Below are positions 1-8,064 of a stretch of 64,000 nt of DNA, piece after piece. Location: assembly GCF_914768025.1 (NCBI RefSeq), contig NZ_CAJZCE010000006.1:55957-119956 (forward strand), given 5' to 3'. The DNA comes from Snodgrassella gandavensis. GTDB taxonomy: Bacteria; Pseudomonadota; Gammaproteobacteria; Burkholderiales; Neisseriaceae. Position 1 is the first letter of the stretch. Each line of letters starts with the position of its first letter. The translations under genes were made by a program, and so were the position numbers. Below the pieces are notes generated by a model, which was not told where the DNA came from, did not search any database, and was given only the letters and a program-made list of their open reading frames with translations.

Positions 1-103
1 TAGCACTACCAGCCATCAGCATACCGTTATCATAATCAACCACTGCAGCTGCCAGCGCACCTTCTACATTGAGTAATTGGGCTACAACAGCCTGATAGTT
101 CAT
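1..103 (-). CDS. Partial small protein, roadblock/LC7-like N-terminus (uncertain)
   Basis: Only the first 34 codons are present; the gene runs off the left edge. The start is the ATG whose complement lies at 101-103, and the frame is open to base 1. The visible peptide begins MNYQAVVAQLLNVEG and continues with AALAAAVVDYDNG-like alternation of an amphipathic helix and a beta strand. That pattern is reminiscent of roadblock/LC7 proteins (small GTPase-regulator or dynein-light-chain fold), but too little is visible to be sure. It lies downstream of lpxC on the same strand with a 115-base gap, and no clear Shine-Dalgarno sequence is seen. Confidence 0.5.
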   Translation of the reverse strand, partial: MNYQAVVAQLLNVEGALAAAVVDYDNGMLMAGSA

Positions 104-178
104 TTTTTTATCCCAGAATAGTGAATATAAAGCCAGATGGTATCTATCCGACCATGCTATTTTTGACGGTGTTTGCCA

Positions 179-184
179 TTATAG
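179..184 (-). promoter_or_regulatory. Possible -10 box for the left-edge gene
   Basis: On the minus strand this reads TATAAT, about 75 bases before the start codon of the left-edge gene and just after the lpxC stop. No convincing -35 hexamer is seen at 17 bases, so this is only a candidate promoter separating that gene from lpxC. Confidence 0.3.
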
Positions 185-218
185 CATGTTTACACCCAAA
201 TAAGACTAAGTTACACCA

Positions 219-1136
219 TCAGGCAGCCTGAGGCAGATGATGAAAGGCAGGGGGCAATTGCCGGTTGTGTGGAAAAGTTACCCATTCATATGTTTCAGGC
301 TGAGCCAGTAACTTACGTAACAGTGCATTATTTATTGCATGGCCGGATTTATAGCCTTCAAAAGCACCGATAATCGGATGGCCAAGGGTATAAAGATCAC
401 CAATGGCGTCCAGAATCTTATGGCGCACAAATTCATCCGGATAACGCAATCCCTCTGGATTAAGAACATCCACATCGTCAATTACAAGCGCATTACTCAG
501 ATTTCCCCCCAGTCCCAGATTATGGCTACGCATCAGCTCTACTTCCTGCATAAAACCGAAAGTCCGTGCCCGCGATATTTCATCCACATAAGACTGGCCA
601 GCAAAATCAATCTGAAAAGTCTGGTTACTGCGATTAAAAACCGGGTGATCAAAAGCTATGGTTAAAGTAACGCGGAAGCCCTCATACGGTGTAAATTTTA
701 CCCATTTATCTTCTTCAGCAAGCATCACTGGCTGTTTAATACGTAAAAAACGTTTTTCAGCAGGCTGATCGATAACACCGGCATCCTGTAACAGATAAAT
801 AAAAGGCAGGCTCGAACCATCCATAATGGGAATTTCCGGCGCATTCAGTTCTATAAGAATGTTATCAATACCATAGGCTGCAAACGCCGACATAATATGT
901 TCTATGGTACCGACACGAATACCATCTGAAGTGACTATTGTGGAAGACAGACGTGTATCGTTAATTAGTTCCGGCGTCAGCTCCACAATCCTGCTCTGTT
1001 CTCCGGCCAGATCAGTACGCCGGAAGCGTATACCACTATCCGATGCCGCCGGATACAGTCCAAGCCGTACCCGTTCACCGGAATGCAACCCCACTCCGGT
1101 AACACTGATGCTTTTTGCTAATGTACGCTGCAACAT
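219..1136 (-). CDS. lpxC: UDP-3-O-acyl-N-acetylglucosamine deacetylase LpxC
   Basis: LpxC is the zinc-dependent deacetylase that catalyses the committed step of lipid A synthesis in the cytoplasm. The 305-residue length fits the family (about 305-307). Family signatures are visible: the N-terminal MLQRTLAKSISVTGVGLHSG, the zinc/catalytic segment EHIMSAF, and the C-terminal HKILDAIGDLY carrying the second His and the Asp ligand. I chose the ATG whose complement is 1134-1136, because 24 further upstream codons are in frame but do not resemble the family. Other lipid A genes (lpxD, fabZ, lpxA) lie about 56 kb away, so this copy is separate from them. The DUS-like string AGGCAGCCTGAG overlaps its last codons and stop. 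Confidence 0.97.
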   Translation of the reverse strand: MLQRTLAKSISVTGVGLHSGERVRLGLYPAASDSGIRFRRTDLAGEQSRIVELTPELINDTRLSSTIVTSDGIRVGTIEHIMSAFAAYGIDNILIELNAPEIPIMDGSSLPFIYLLQDAGVIDQPAEKRFLRIKQPVMLAEEDKWVKFTPYEGFRVTLTIAFDHPVFNRSNQTFQIDFAGQSYVDEISRARTFGFMQEVELMRSHNLGLGGNLSNALVIDDVDVLNPEGLRYPDEFVRHKILDAIGDLYTLGHPIIGAFEGYKSGHAINNALLRKLLAQPETYEWVTFPHNRQLPPAFHHLPQAA

Positions 1137-1210
1137 ATTCTGCTTCCTGCTTAATCTGATTGCACTATGGTAGCGAATTTCGCCAGTGGAGGTAATGAAT
1201 TTTGCCAAAA

Positions 1211-1374
1211 GGTGGATAAATTATCGCTATTAGCCTTCATTACTGCCAGTTATTCACAGTCAGGGAAATTTCCATTAAAGTTATCCACACAATCCACAAT
1301 CCACTCCCAGAAAAAAACCCGAACTTGCTAATATATAAAAATTTGATTAATATAAACATATTAAGTTTTCCACA
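1211..1374. promoter_or_regulatory. DnaA-box cluster in the lpxC-trmO spacer
   Basis: The spacer holds two exact TTATNCACA boxes (1250-1258 with T, 1281-1289 with C, both plus strand). It also has two single-mismatch boxes, GGTGGATAA at 1211-1219 (minus orientation) and TTTTCCACA at 1366-1374. Further ATCCACA half-matches follow 1289. Such density in about 230 bases is far above chance and resembles an origin-proximal DnaA-binding region. Confidence 0.55.
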
Positions 1375-1437
1375 GGATGTATGACTTCATCCTTGTCCCC
1401 ATCCTTTTATTATTTATACTTCTATTTGAATAATAAT

Positions 1438-2169
1438 TTAACACTCCACATGCTTTCTCAGTTCAGTCACCTCTACCGTATTATTTTTAATCTGAAACAG
1501 AACATCCCAATCAAACAAATGCATGATAAAAATCTTGTCTGCACGTTGTTGATGTGCTGGTCGTGGATCCTGAGCTAGACTCTGATTAACTAATTGATAA
1601 TAATTTGAATCTAAAGAAAATAATGTCAGCTGAGCTAAAGCGGCCTGTGACCAGTGCACATTCAGTAACTCACGCTCGTGAGCAAAACTACAGCCCGCAT
1701 CCGGTTTGGCTTCAACAAAAGGAATATAGGGTTTGATATCAATGACTGGTGTCTGATCCAGAAAATCTACCCCACTTACATGCAAACGAATCTGTTTGCC
1801 ACATTCAATCTGTTCCAGTTTCACTAGTGATAGCCCAAGATGGTTTGGCCGATGTGGACTGCGGGTAGCAAAAACCCCTTTTTTTTCTTTGCCTCCTAAT
1901 TTTGGTGGCCTAATCAAAGGTTGCCAGCCATCTTTAACTGTGGCATGAAAAACAAATTGCACCCAGATATATTCGTAATCACTTAATCCACGCACACAAT
2001 CAGCAGTGAATTCAGCTGATAAATCTATATAAGCTTGTGCTGCGGGTACCAGACCGGGTTGTCGAGCTACGCCAAATTTTTGTTTATATGGAGAATAAAT
2101 ATAGCCAATTGGCTGGATTATCCAATGCTCACTTGATGTTGTGGAAGAATGAGGCATAAAACTGAACAC
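1438..2169 (-). CDS. trmO: tRNA N6-threonylcarbamoyladenosine-37 methyltransferase TrmO (TsaA/YaeB family)
   Basis: TrmO uses S-adenosylmethionine to methylate t6A at position 37 of tRNA-Thr. The 243-residue protein starts with the family hallmark QPIGYIYSPYKQKFGVARQP and continues with a beta-barrel domain containing YIWVQFVFHA, RSPHRPNHLGLSLVKLE and FLDQTPVIDIKPYIPF. Its C-terminal extension, VHWSQAALAQLTLF onward, is also typical of YaeB proteins. A second in-frame ATG four codons in (MPHSSTT) is an equally possible start. It points left like lpxC and is flanked on both sides by DnaA-box-rich spacers. Confidence 0.93.
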   Translation of the reverse strand: MFSFMPHSSTTSSEHWIIQPIGYIYSPYKQKFGVARQPGLVPAAQAYIDLSAEFTADCVRGLSDYEYIWVQFVFHATVKDGWQPLIRPPKLGGKEKKGVFATRSPHRPNHLGLSLVKLEQIECGKQIRLHVSGVDFLDQTPVIDIKPYIPFVEAKPDAGCSFAHERELLNVHWSQAALAQLTLFSLDSNYYQLVNQSLAQDPRPAHQQRADKIFIMHLFDWDVLFQIKNNTVEVTELRKHVEC

Positions 2170-3141
2170 ATAATGATTTATCTGAGTAGCAACTATTATA
2201 GGATAACAAGTGTATATATATGTATATAAGTTGTGGATAAAGTATTCAGTTTATTGTTTCGTTTCGTATTTAATTTTAGCCACCATTTTCACAGCTTATG
2301 ACTGCTTAATTGGTAATTTTACTCTTAATCCCTGATATTAAATCAGAATAAATTAATTTCAATATGTTGATAATTTTTAAATTTTTCTTTATCTGCCGGC
2401 TATGTTGTGCCAATTTCTGAGCGAAAATTGAGAAACTGGTTACCTGACACAGTGCTTTCAGGCAGTAGTTTCTGCTGGCTAACTTAACAATACATCTGTA
2501 TTCAATGTCGTTGCTGTTGAGACTGCAAAACAGGCTCAACTCAAACCCATAAATAAACTGATTGTGGATAATTGGCATTACTGGCACATAGATATTGCCA
2601 TAATGGCTATTATTGTGCAGATACTGCTTCTGCATGACCGTGACACTGAATAACTTAAGGCACAAAACCGGAATGCTGTGTTTGATTACAGTATTATCCA
2701 CTACTTGTGGATAAGTCTGATAGAGTAGGGGAGGGGTTAATTTTTTGATATATAACTATATTATTTCTCTGTCTGCCGATACTGTCTGCTTTAGCAACAA
2801 TCTGTTTTATTTCAGCAGCAAAAAATAACACGATGCAGATGCACCATCAATCCTGAGCTAAGCGTTAATCAGCCAGACAGATATAGCTGGCAGAAAATAG
2901 GGTTTATCTCTATTGATTGGTTTATTGCTGAACTGTGGATATATTGGATGAAGAGTAGTAAGAATAGTATCCATACCGGTGTGTTAAATATTATCCACAG
3001 GCTGATCCTGTCAGCAGAATGATATTATTGGCTGATTATCGGCAGTTTAATTGTACTTATGTTACTATATCCGGTTAGTTAACAATTATGGTAACAATTG
3101 AATCATATTAATTAGCTGATTTTCTGTATTAGGTGGTTCGG
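2170..3141. promoter_or_regulatory. Gene-free AT-rich spacer with DnaA boxes; candidate oriC
   Basis: This 970-base spacer separates leftward trmO from rightward etfB. Exact DnaA boxes (TTATCCACA or its complement) occur at 2232-2240, 2563-2571, 2706-2714 and 2991-2999. Near-matches occur at 2694-2702 and 2934-2942. Very AT-rich stretches lie next to them (about 2205-2230, 2320-2390, 2735-2770) and could serve as unwinding elements. A 131-codon open frame at 2306-2701 (minus) covers several boxes but resembles no known protein, so I treat it as chance. The etfB promoter must also lie here. Confidence 0.5.
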
Positions 3142-3891
3142 ATGAAAGTATTGGTAGCGGTAAAACGTGTTGTTGATTACAACGTTAAAGTACGCGTAAA
3201 AGCAGATGAATCTGATGTGGATATTGGCAATGTAAAAATGTCGATGAATCCGTTTGACGAAATAGCAGTGGAAGAAGCTGTGCGTTTAAAAGAAGCGGGC
3301 AAGGCTACTGAAGTGGTTGTGGTATCGCTCGGGGTAAAACAATGTGAAGAAACCCTGCGCACTGCTCTGGCCATGGGCGCTGATCGTGCCATTCATGTAG
3401 AAACGGATGAAAAGCTTCAGCCATTGGCTGTGGCCAAGCTGCTCAAAGCCGTGGCCGATCTGGAGCAGCCGCAGTTATTATTGCTGGGCAAACAGGCAAT
3501 TGATGATGATGCCAATCAGACTGCACAAATGCTTTCAGCTCTGATGCAGCTTGCTCAGGGGACTTTCGCCAGCAAAATAGAATTGGCTAACGATGAAATA
3601 CTGCTTACGCGGGAAATTGATGGCGGGCAGGAACGGCTGGCACTGACCTTGCCTGCGGTGATTAGTGTTGACTTACGTTTGAATGAACCACGTTATATCA
3701 AGCTACCTAATATCATGCAGGCAAAAAAGAAACCGCTGGAGAAAAAAACAGTAGCTGAGCTGGGCGTGGATATCAGGCCGCGGCTGGTGCAGCTGAAAGT
3801 GACCGAACCTGAAGCCCGTGCGGCTGGTATTGTGGTGCAAAATGTAGCTGAACTGGTGGACAGATTGCATAACGAAGCTAAAGTGTTTTAA
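3142..3891 (+). CDS. etfB: Electron transfer flavoprotein beta subunit
   Basis: EtfB is the AMP-binding partner of EtfA. The heterodimer passes electrons from acyl-CoA and other dehydrogenases to the quinone pool through ETF-ubiquinone oxidoreductase. The protein opens [20 protein letters not shown] and contains the conserved [17 protein letters not shown] and [15 protein letters not shown] (AMP-binding) segments. From ATG 3142 it is 249 residues, the normal neisserial length. A GTG three codons upstream is in frame, but AGGTGG at 3131-3136 is well spaced for 3142. It is followed after 11 bases by etfA, so the two form one operon. Confidence 0.96.
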   Translation: MKVLVAVKRVVDYNVKVRVKADESDVDIGNVKMSMNPFDEIAVEEAVRLKEAGKATEVVVVSLGVKQCEETLRTALAMGADRAIHVETDEKLQPLAVAKLLKAVADLEQPQLLLLGKQAIDDDANQTAQMLSALMQLAQGTFASKIELANDEILLTREIDGGQERLALTLPAVISVDLRLNEPRYIKLPNIMQAKKKPLEKKTVAELGVDIRPRLVQLKVTEPEARAAGIVVQNVAELVDRLHNEAKVF

Positions 3892-3902
3892 AGGAGATAC
3901 TG

Positions 3903-4847
3903 ATGTCTGTACTGATTATTGCTGAACAGCAGCAGTCTTGTCTGGATGAGGCTACTTTGTCTGCGGTATCGGCCGGCCGGCAACTGGGTGAAGTAGATAT
4001 TCTGGTAGCAGGGCACAACGTAGTGGATATTGCTGCGCAGGCACAGCGAATTAGTGGTGTACGTAAAGTTCTGCTGGCGGATGCATCTGTCTATGCTCAT
4101 ACTCTGGCTGAAACATTGGCGCCACTGGTGGTACAACTGGCTGATTCATATAGTCATATTATTGCTGCTGCTACCAGTTTTGGTAAAAATCTGCTGCCGC
4201 GCGTAGCCGCCTTACTTGATTGTGCGCCGGTTTCCGATGTTACTGCGATTATTGATACTGAAACCTTTGTTCATCCGATTTATGCTGGAAATGCCTTACA
4301 GACTGTGCGCTGTGAACAGGCAAAACAGCTACTTACTATTCGGACAACCGCTTTTACGCTGGCTGAAATAACGGATGAGCAGGCGGTAATTGAAAATATT
4401 GCTGCTGTGGCGGCACCGCAGTTGAGCCGTTTTATTGAGCGTAGTCTGACTAAGTCTGAGCATCCGGAATTAACCACTGCTAAAGTTGTGGTTAGTGGTG
4501 GACGAGGGTTAGGCAGTGCGGAAAATTTTGCAGCGCTGCTGAATCCTCTGGCTGATACTCTGAATGCTGCTATTGGTGCTTCGCGTGCCGCTGTAGATGC
4601 AGACTATGCCCCGAATGATTATCAGGTAGGGCAAACAGGTAAGATAGTGGCACCGGATTTATATATTGCCATTGGTATTTCCGGTGCCATTCAGCATCTG
4701 GCCGGAATGAAAGACAGTAAGGTCATTGTGGCAATTAACAAAGATGCAGAAGCACCTATTTTTAAGGTGGCAGATTATGGTCTGGTCGCTGATCTGAATA
4801 CCGCGGTTCCTGAACTGATTCAGCAGATAAAGGCTAGCGTGCATTGA
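3903..4847 (+). CDS. etfA: Electron transfer flavoprotein alpha subunit
   Basis: EtfA carries the FAD of the electron transfer flavoprotein. At 314 residues it is family length. An N-terminal domain starts MSVLIIAEQQQSCLDEAT. The C-terminal FAD domain begins near residue 195 with VVSGGRGLGSAENF and continues with VGQTGKIVAPDLYIAIGISG and AIQHLAGMKDSKVIVAINKD. A strong ribosome site (AAAGGAG) precedes the ATG. The gene is last in the etfBA operon; a parS palindrome and then a terminator hairpin follow its stop. Confidence 0.97.
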   Translation: MSVLIIAEQQQSCLDEATLSAVSAGRQLGEVDILVAGHNVVDIAAQAQRISGVRKVLLADASVYAHTLAETLAPLVVQLADSYSHIIAAATSFGKNLLPRVAALLDCAPVSDVTAIIDTETFVHPIYAGNALQTVRCEQAKQLLTIRTTAFTLAEITDEQAVIENIAAVAAPQLSRFIERSLTKSEHPELTTAKVVVSGGRGLGSAENFAALLNPLADTLNAAIGASRAAVDADYAPNDYQVGQTGKIVAPDLYIAIGISGAIQHLAGMKDSKVIVAINKDAEAPIFKVADYGLVADLNTAVPELIQQIKASVH

Positions 4848-4870
4848 ATTGGTGATTACGGATTTGGTAA

Positions 4871-4886
4871 TGTTTCACGTGAAACA
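4871..4886. promoter_or_regulatory. parS chromosome-partition site, perfect 16-bp palindrome
   Basis: The sequence TGTTTCACGTGAAACA is an exact match to the general bacterial parS consensus bound by ParB. It sits 23 bases after the etfA stop and before the etfBA terminator, in non-coding DNA. ParB loads here to build the segregation complex. parS sites are normally concentrated near the replication origin. Confidence 0.93.
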
Positions 4887-4975
4887 TTGCTGTATGTAGT
4901 GAATCCGGCAAACTGATTAGCAGCAGTCCTATTCGGGAGGAGAAATATTTTTTATTGCTCCTTATTACTGGTAAA

Positions 4976-5003
4976 TTGCCTGAAAGTGAGTATTATTCAG
5001 GCA
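4976..5003 (+). terminator. Hairpin terminator after etfBA
   Basis: The arms TGCCTGAA (4977-4984) and TTCAGGCA (4996-5003) form an 8-bp stem with an 11-base loop, followed by GTTTTCA. The arms share the GCCTGAA core of Neisseriaceae uptake sequences. It lies over the first codons of an upstream-extended frame of the next gene, which supports the later start at 5049. Confidence 0.55.
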
Positions 5004-5048
5004 GTTTTCATAATGCTGTTCATAAAGTTTTCTATCTGGCTTATATCA

Positions 5049-6101
5049 ATGAACTGTTTACATGATAATCAGAGTTATGCCTTTGCTTCAGATAATTACG
5101 CAGGTGTTCATCCGAAAATTCTACAGGCGTTGACGCTGGCTAATGGTGGCCACCAGCCTGCATATGGTGCAGATGTTTACACCATTGCCTTGCAACAGAA
5201 AATAAAACAGTTATTTGGTGAACAGGCTGAGGCTTTTCCGGTTTTCAATGGTACAGGTGCAAACATAACCGCTTTACAGGCATTATTGCCCCGCTGGGGT
5301 GCCGTGATCTGTGCCGATAGTGCGCATATTCAATGTGATGAGGGTGTTGCTCCTGAACATATGGCTGGCGTGAAGCTCTTAACTGTGGCCACCACCGACG
5401 GTAAATTAACGCCACAGTTGGTGGCAAAACAGGCATGGGGTTTTGGAATGGAACACCGTGCCCAGCCGGCCGTGGTTTATATCAGCCAGACAACTGAACT
5501 GGGCACCTGTTACAGTGTGGCGGAAATCCGCGCGCTGGCCGATTACTGTCATCAGCATAATATGAAGCTATATGTGGATGGTGCGCGTCTGGCAAATGCG
5601 CTGGTTGCAGAAAATACCGATGTCAGAACGATGATTACTGATACTGGTGTGGATATGCTGAATTTGGGAGGCACTAAAAATGGCATGTTACAGGGCGAAT
5701 GTATTATCAGTATGCGCGCTGATGCTCATGCAGCCATACCATATTTACGTAAAATCAATGCTCAGCTTGGGTCAAAAATGCGTTTTGTTGCTGCTCAGTT
5801 TCTGGCTTGGCTGGAAGATGATCTGTGGCTGAATTTAGCGGCCAATAGTAATCGTATGGCGGCACGTCTGGCCGCATCCCTGGCAGGAATTGAACATGTT
5901 ACTCTCACGCAGAAAACGCAGGCCAATGCCGTATTTGCTATTTTGCCAGTTGCTGCCCGCACTCAGTTACACCAGCAGTTTCATTTTTATGACTGGGATG
6001 AAAGTAAAGGCGAAGTGCGCTGGATGACTAGTTTTGATACCACTGCCGGGCAGGTTGATGCTTTTGTAGCTGCCATCAGGCTGGCTGTAGCAAAAATATG
6101 A
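5049..6101 (+). CDS. Threonine aldolase family PLP enzyme
   Basis: This fold-type I PLP enzyme probably cleaves L-threonine or L-allo-threonine to glycine and acetaldehyde, supplying glycine. Visible signatures are FASDNYAGVHPKIL near the start, the PLP-ring region FNGTGANITALQAL, the aspartate segment YVDGARLANALV, and the Schiff-base lysine in NLGGTKNGM. The start at ATG 5049 (MNCLHDNQSY) gives 350 residues. The longer frame from 4986 adds a hydrophobic stretch unlike the family and would run through the terminator hairpin. Its stop overlaps the next gene by 4 bases (ATGA), so the two are translationally coupled. Exact substrate preference cannot be read from sequence. Confidence 0.88.
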   Translation: MNCLHDNQSYAFASDNYAGVHPKILQALTLANGGHQPAYGADVYTIALQQKIKQLFGEQAEAFPVFNGTGANITALQALLPRWGAVICADSAHIQCDEGVAPEHMAGVKLLTVATTDGKLTPQLVAKQAWGFGMEHRAQPAVVYISQTTELGTCYSVAEIRALADYCHQHNMKLYVDGARLANALVAENTDVRTMITDTGVDMLNLGGTKNGMLQGECIISMRADAHAAIPYLRKINAQLGSKMRFVAAQFLAWLEDDLWLNLAANSNRMAARLAASLAGIEHVTLTQKTQANAVFAILPVAARTQLHQQFHFYDWDESKGEVRWMTSFDTTAGQVDAFVAAIRLAVAKI

Positions 6102-6706
6102 GTACGGTTTATCAGTATACGACGCTGGCAACGCCGGCACAGGCTGAGTTCAAGGATAAAGGCAGCCGCTTTCTGTCTTTCGCTTGGCCGGTACAGAGCG
6201 AAGCTGAAATCCGTGGATATGTGCAAACATTGCGTGAGCAGCATCATAAGGCACGTCATTGCTGTTATGCCTGGCGTCTGGGCGTGGACGGCAATCGTTA
6301 TCGTGCTAATGATGATGGTGAACCAGCCGGTAGTGCCGGCAGGCCGATTCTCGGGCAGATTGATTCTGCGGCCATTACAGATGTTCTCGTGGTAGTAATA
6401 CGCTATTTTGGTGGTACTTTACTTGGCGTGCCGGGGCTGATTCATGCCTATAAAACCGCAACTGCTGCTGCGATCGCTAGTGCTGAAAAAATCCGTCTGG
6501 ATGTATGCCAGCAACTGCGGCTTTACTGTGACTATGCGCACCTGAGTGAAGCATTGCGCTGGTGTAAACAGCAACAGGCACAAGTATTGCAGCAGGATTT
6601 ACAGCAGCAGTGCTGCCTGCATGTACGCATACCGCTTGCACTGCTGGAAAATGGTCTGGCCGTTTTACGTCAGCAGCGGGCAATTGATGTTAAACTGGAC
6701 AACTGA
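6098..6706 (+). CDS. yigZ: YigZ/IMPACT family protein
   Basis: This 202-residue member of the IMPACT/YigZ family has an N-terminal UPF0029 domain followed by a small DUF1949 domain. Recognisable segments are EFKDKGSRFLSFAWPV, HKARHCCYAWRLG, the near-invariant NDDGEPAGSAGRPILGQI and VIRYFGGTLLGVPGLIHAYK. The eukaryotic homologue modulates GCN2 kinase. The bacterial role is unclear, with links to translation or nucleic-acid binding. It overlaps the preceding aldolase gene by 4 bases, so it is cotranscribed. The C-terminal quarter is unusually rich in glutamine. Confidence 0.93.
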   Translation: MSTVYQYTTLATPAQAEFKDKGSRFLSFAWPVQSEAEIRGYVQTLREQHHKARHCCYAWRLGVDGNRYRANDDGEPAGSAGRPILGQIDSAAITDVLVVVIRYFGGTLLGVPGLIHAYKTATAAAIASAEKIRLDVCQQLRLYCDYAHLSEALRWCKQQQAQVLQQDLQQQCCLHVRIPLALLENGLAVLRQQRAIDVKLDN

Positions 6707-6783
6707 ATAACACGGATTGTTGCTTAAAGATACAGAAATGGTTTACTGACAATCTGTAAACCATCTTCTGGAGAAGGGGATAT

Positions 6784-8064
6784 ATGAAATTACTGGTTAT
6801 AGGTGGTGGCGGACGAGAACATGCACTGGCCTGGCGTCTGGCACAGTCGCCCAAAGTGAGCACAGTATATGTGGCTCCGGGTAATGCCGGTACTGCTACC
6901 GAGCCGAAACTGCACAACCTTACAATAAGTGATCATCAGCAACTGATTGCATTTTGTCGTGAGCAGCAGATTACGTTTACTGTAGTTGGTCCGGAAGCAC
7001 CACTGGCTGCCGGTATTGTGGATGATTTTACTGCTGCCGGTCTGGCTGTTTTTGGCCCGAGCCAGTATTGTGCCCAGTTGGAAAGTTCCAAGGATTTTGC
7101 CAAAGCATTTATGGCCAGAGAGGGAATACCTACAGCAGCCTATCAGACTTTTACAGACGCCGCCGCCGCACATCAGTATGTCAGTCAGAAAGGCGCGCCG
7201 ATTGTGATTAAAGCAGATGGTCTGGCTGCCGGCAAAGGTGTGATTGTTGCCATGACACTGGCCGAAGCTCATCAGGCAATAGACGATCTGCTGCTGGATA
7301 ACAGCATGGGTGCTGCTGGGGCTCGAGTGGTTATTGAGGAATTTTTGCACGGAGAAGAAGCCAGTTTTATTGTTATGGTGGATGGTGAACATGTTTTACC
7401 TATGGCCACCAGTCAGGATCACAAGCGTTTACTTGATCACGACAAAGGGCCTAATACTGGCGGAATGGGGGCTTATTCTCCTGCACCGGTGGTTACCGCG
7501 GCTGTGCATCAGCGGGTAATGGATGAAATTATCCTGCCTGTGGTAAAAGCTATGCAGGCATCCGGCCATCCTTATCGCGGCTTTCTGTATGCTGGCCTGA
7601 TGATTGATGCAACCGGTGCGCCATATACAATTGAGTTTAACTGTCGTTTTGGTGATCCGGAAACACAGCCGATTATGTGCCGATTAGAAAGTGATCTGGT
7701 CGAGCTGATACAGGCAGCTCTGGCAGGAGAGCTTAATACCGTAACCGCAAGCTGGAGTAGTCAGGCTGCTGTTGGTGTGGTACTGGCTGCTGCCGGTTAT
7801 CCACAGGCTCCCCGTAAAGGTGATGTGATTTCCGGTGTTATTGCTGCCAATCAATCCGGTAAAGTATTTCATGCCGGCACGGCACTCAATTCCCGCCATG
7901 AACTGGTTACCAACGGCGGTCGGGTGCTGTGTGTCGTTGCTCTGGGCGCTGATGTGAATGCTGCGCAGAAACAGGCTTATGCTGCTCTGGCACCAATACA
8001 TTTTGACGGGATGCAATACAGGCATGATATCGGAGCAAAAGCACAGAATGCTGTGGATAACTAA
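6784..8064 (+). CDS. purD: Phosphoribosylamine-glycine ligase (GAR synthetase)
   Basis: PurD ligates glycine to 5-phosphoribosylamine using ATP, the second step of de novo purine synthesis. The 426-residue protein has the N-terminal nucleotide-like domain (MKLLVIGGGGREHALAWRLA) and an ATP-grasp core with VIKADGLAAGKGVIVA. The signature RFGDPETQPIM near residue 290 supplies metal-binding residues. A good ribosome site (GGAGAAGGGG) precedes the ATG. The glycine-producing aldolase upstream makes a metabolic pairing plausible. The last codons contain an exact DnaA box (8052-8060), and another lies inside the gene at 7797-7805. Confidence 0.97.
   Translation: MKLLVIGGGGREHALAWRLAQSPKVSTVYVAPGNAGTATEPKLHNLTISDHQQLIAFCREQQITFTVVGPEAPLAAGIVDDFTAAGLAVFGPSQYCAQLESSKDFAKAFMAREGIPTAAYQTFTDAAAAHQYVSQKGAPIVIKADGLAAGKGVIVAMTLAEAHQAIDDLLLDNSMGAAGARVVIEEFLHGEEASFIVMVDGEHVLPMATSQDHKRLLDHDKGPNTGGMGAYSPAPVVTAAVHQRVMDEIILPVVKAMQASGHPYRGFLYAGLMIDATGAPYTIEFNCRFGDPETQPIMCRLESDLVELIQAALAGELNTVTASWSSQAAVGVVLAAAGYPQAPRKGDVISGVIAANQSGKVFHAGTALNSRHELVTNGGRVLCVVALGADVNAAQKQAYAALAPIHFDGMQYRHDIGAKAQNAVDN

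Noticed and set aside
2306..2701. 131-codon open frame on the minus strand upstream of etfB
   Set aside because: No family feature, no clear ribosome site, biased residues typical of AT-rich non-coding DNA, and it spans several DnaA boxes.
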